Origin: Chloroflexota bacterium
Lineage (GTDB): Bacteria; Chloroflexota; Anaerolineae; Anaerolineales; UBA4823
Length of the DNA: 39,958 nt
Assembly: GCA_029557965.1 (NCBI GenBank)
Contig: JAKQIM010000010.1
Span: 1 to 39,958 of the forward strand
Reading direction: 5' to 3'
This document shows positions 38,989-39,958 of the stretch, piece after piece; the first letter of the stretch is position 1, and each line of letters begins with the position of its first letter. The translations under genes and the position numbers were made by a program. A model generated the notes under the pieces. The model made no database searches, was not told the DNA's origin, and saw only the letters and a list, made by a program, of their open reading frames with translations.

Positions 38989-39958
38989 TCACTCGCCTAA
39001 CTGAATTAAGCCAAATATTGTCGTGCCATTCCATCCAAATAACTCAAGTATTCCAGGCGCTTGTCCATGATTGAATCTTGATGCATATCCGTCAATCACC
39101 ACATCCACTGTTGCAATCGGGATTACGCTCCCAACTGCTGTGAGAGCAACAGATGTAGCAGTGGCATCACTAATAACAACAACCCCATCATCATTGATGT
39201 AAGAGCCACTGCCAGGCGTAAACGCGATATCGTCGAGCACAGATGCGCCAGTAGATATGATACTTGCGACAGTCTCTACGGGATTTGTGGCAACTTGGTG
39301 CAAACCATTTCCTGCAACAAATCCAGCGGGTCCACCAATCAACAGTCCTACCGTTTCAAACCCAGCTCCTGCAGAACTGGCCCCGAAAGCCACATCCTGG
39401 GCAAAGGTGGATATCTCCACCAGGTCAAGATGTCTTTGATGCACGAACTCTGGTATATAGTAGTTTTCGTAGTTGTATCGTTGGGTTTCATAGGCAACTT
39501 GAGCTGCATTGGCCCCACAATCTTGACCATCAAGGCCACATTGAGTCATTGCATGCCCGCTCGGATCCACATATCGCAGCGAATTATTGTTCACATAGGC
39601 ATATCGATCCCAGGCCTGCACGCCCTGCTGCTGCGGGATGATCGAATCGGCGCTGAGGAAACGGCTTAGCTGGGGGTCGTAGAAACGCGCCCCGTAGAAG
39701 TACAGTCCCAGGCCCTTTTCGGCCCTCTGACCGGTGTAGCCGTAGCGGGTCTGGCTCGGCCCGCTGACGACGCGCAGCTCGCCCCAGGGATCGTAGCGCG
39801 CCGCGCTCAGGATGACGCCGCCGGGGTCCGTCACGAGCGAGGTGCTGCCGAGATGGTCGCCGAGCAGGTAGTACAGGCTGCTGCCTTCTCGCATGGCTGC
39901 GCGGGTGGCACCGGCGTAGTAATATGTTTTCATCGTGTCCGTCGCACCCGTCCATTCC
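38989..39958 (-). CDS. Rhs/YD-repeat protein, C-terminal part (5' end outside the window)
   Basis: The frame is open to the window edge, so this is a partial gene; an internal ATG at 39933 is not its start. The core end is clear: YYYAGATRAAMRE, LYYLLGDHLGSTSLVTD, YDPWGELR, YGYTGQRAEKGLGLYFYGARFYDP, FLSADSIIP, RYAYVNNNSLRYVDPSGH. The DPSGH at 39553-39567 marks the junction, and a tip of 187 residues follows. The tip has Gly/Ala/Val-rich hydrophobic stretches (VGLLIGGPAGFVAGNGLHQV; VALTAVGSVIPIATVDVVI) and no toxin motif I recognise. DNA for the tip is visibly AT-richer than the core, as in exchanged Rhs tips. Rhs tips are often toxins, but that is not shown here. Confidence 0.85.
   Translation of the reverse strand, partial: EWTGATDTMKTYYYAGATRAAMREGSSLYYLLGDHLGSTSLVTDPGGVILSAARYDPWGELRVVSGPSQTRYGYTGQRAEKGLGLYFYGARFYDPQLSRFLSADSIIPQQQGVQAWDRYAYVNNNSLRYVDPSGHAMTQCGLDGQDCGANAAQVAYETQRYNYENYYIPEFVHQRHLDLVEISTFAQDVAFGASSAGAGFETVGLLIGGPAGFVAGNGLHQVATNPVETVASIISTGASVLDDIAFTPGSGSYINDDGVVVISDATATSVALTAVGSVIPIATVDVVIDGYASRFNHGQAPGILELFGWNGTTIFGLIQLGE

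Noticed and set aside
39584-39955. Separate basic ORF at the right edge.
   Set aside because: It is the out-of-frame shadow of the Rhs core, whose YD/RHS motifs are in the other frame.

Overview
This window looks like chromosomal DNA of a GC-rich bacterium, most likely a member of Chloroflexota (Anaerolineae-like). That is inferred from gene content: a stand-alone Elp3, a long formate-THF ligase, multi-GAF sensor kinases, a LysM/CAP surface protein and a DUF4349 lipoprotein. No rRNA or tRNA gene is visible to anchor the taxonomy.

Layout. 1-9.8 kb holds housekeeping genes: phosphohexomutase, a membrane protein with a cyclic-nucleotide-binding fold and two PH domains, peptide deformylase, recF, rsmG, a nucleotidyltransferase-like protein, a DUF4349 lipoprotein, a metallophosphoesterase and a Trm9/ALKBH8-like methyltransferase. 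9.8-13.5 kb holds Elp3, divergent from that methyltransferase, and an fhs of the long type resembling the eukaryotic C1-THF synthase domain. 13.6-20.4 kb is a signalling operon: a phytochrome-class histidine kinase, an Rcp1-like receiver and a 1560-residue hybrid kinase, the last two overlapping by ATGA. 20.4-22.8 kb is a leftward operon of uvrC, a receiver and a 38-residue membrane microprotein. 22.9-31.0 kb holds pncC, a small coupled ORF, a CAP/LysM protein, a SixA-like phosphatase, a HAD hydrolase, a sugar-epimerase-like SDR, a probable structured ncRNA, an ABC exporter, a DNPH1-like hydrolase and rarD. 31.0-36.0 kb holds a REP-associated transposase, a lipoprotein and a REC-GAF-PAS-GGDEF-EAL protein.

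36-39.96 kb is accessory. The 3' end of an Rhs/YD-repeat gene runs in from the right edge, and its AT-richer tip is followed 11 bp later by a small three-helix membrane gene, in the usual position of an immunity gene. A 1195-bp IS4-type element (22-bp inverted repeats, 8-bp target duplication) has landed in the second codon of that gene. Two tandem paralogous four-helix proteins and a PH-domain membrane protein follow on the same strand.

Gene-expression signals recur. At least nine genes have a -10 box only 5-8 nt before the start codon, which points to leaderless mRNAs. Two divergent pairs share overlapping, near-palindromic -10 boxes. Several genes end at terminators with unusually long, nearly perfect arms (16-24 bp).

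The items most worth a second look are the Elp3/Trm9-like divergent pair (a possible bacterial mcm5U34 tRNA modification module), the structured RNA at 27351-27522, and the IS-interrupted Rhs immunity locus.
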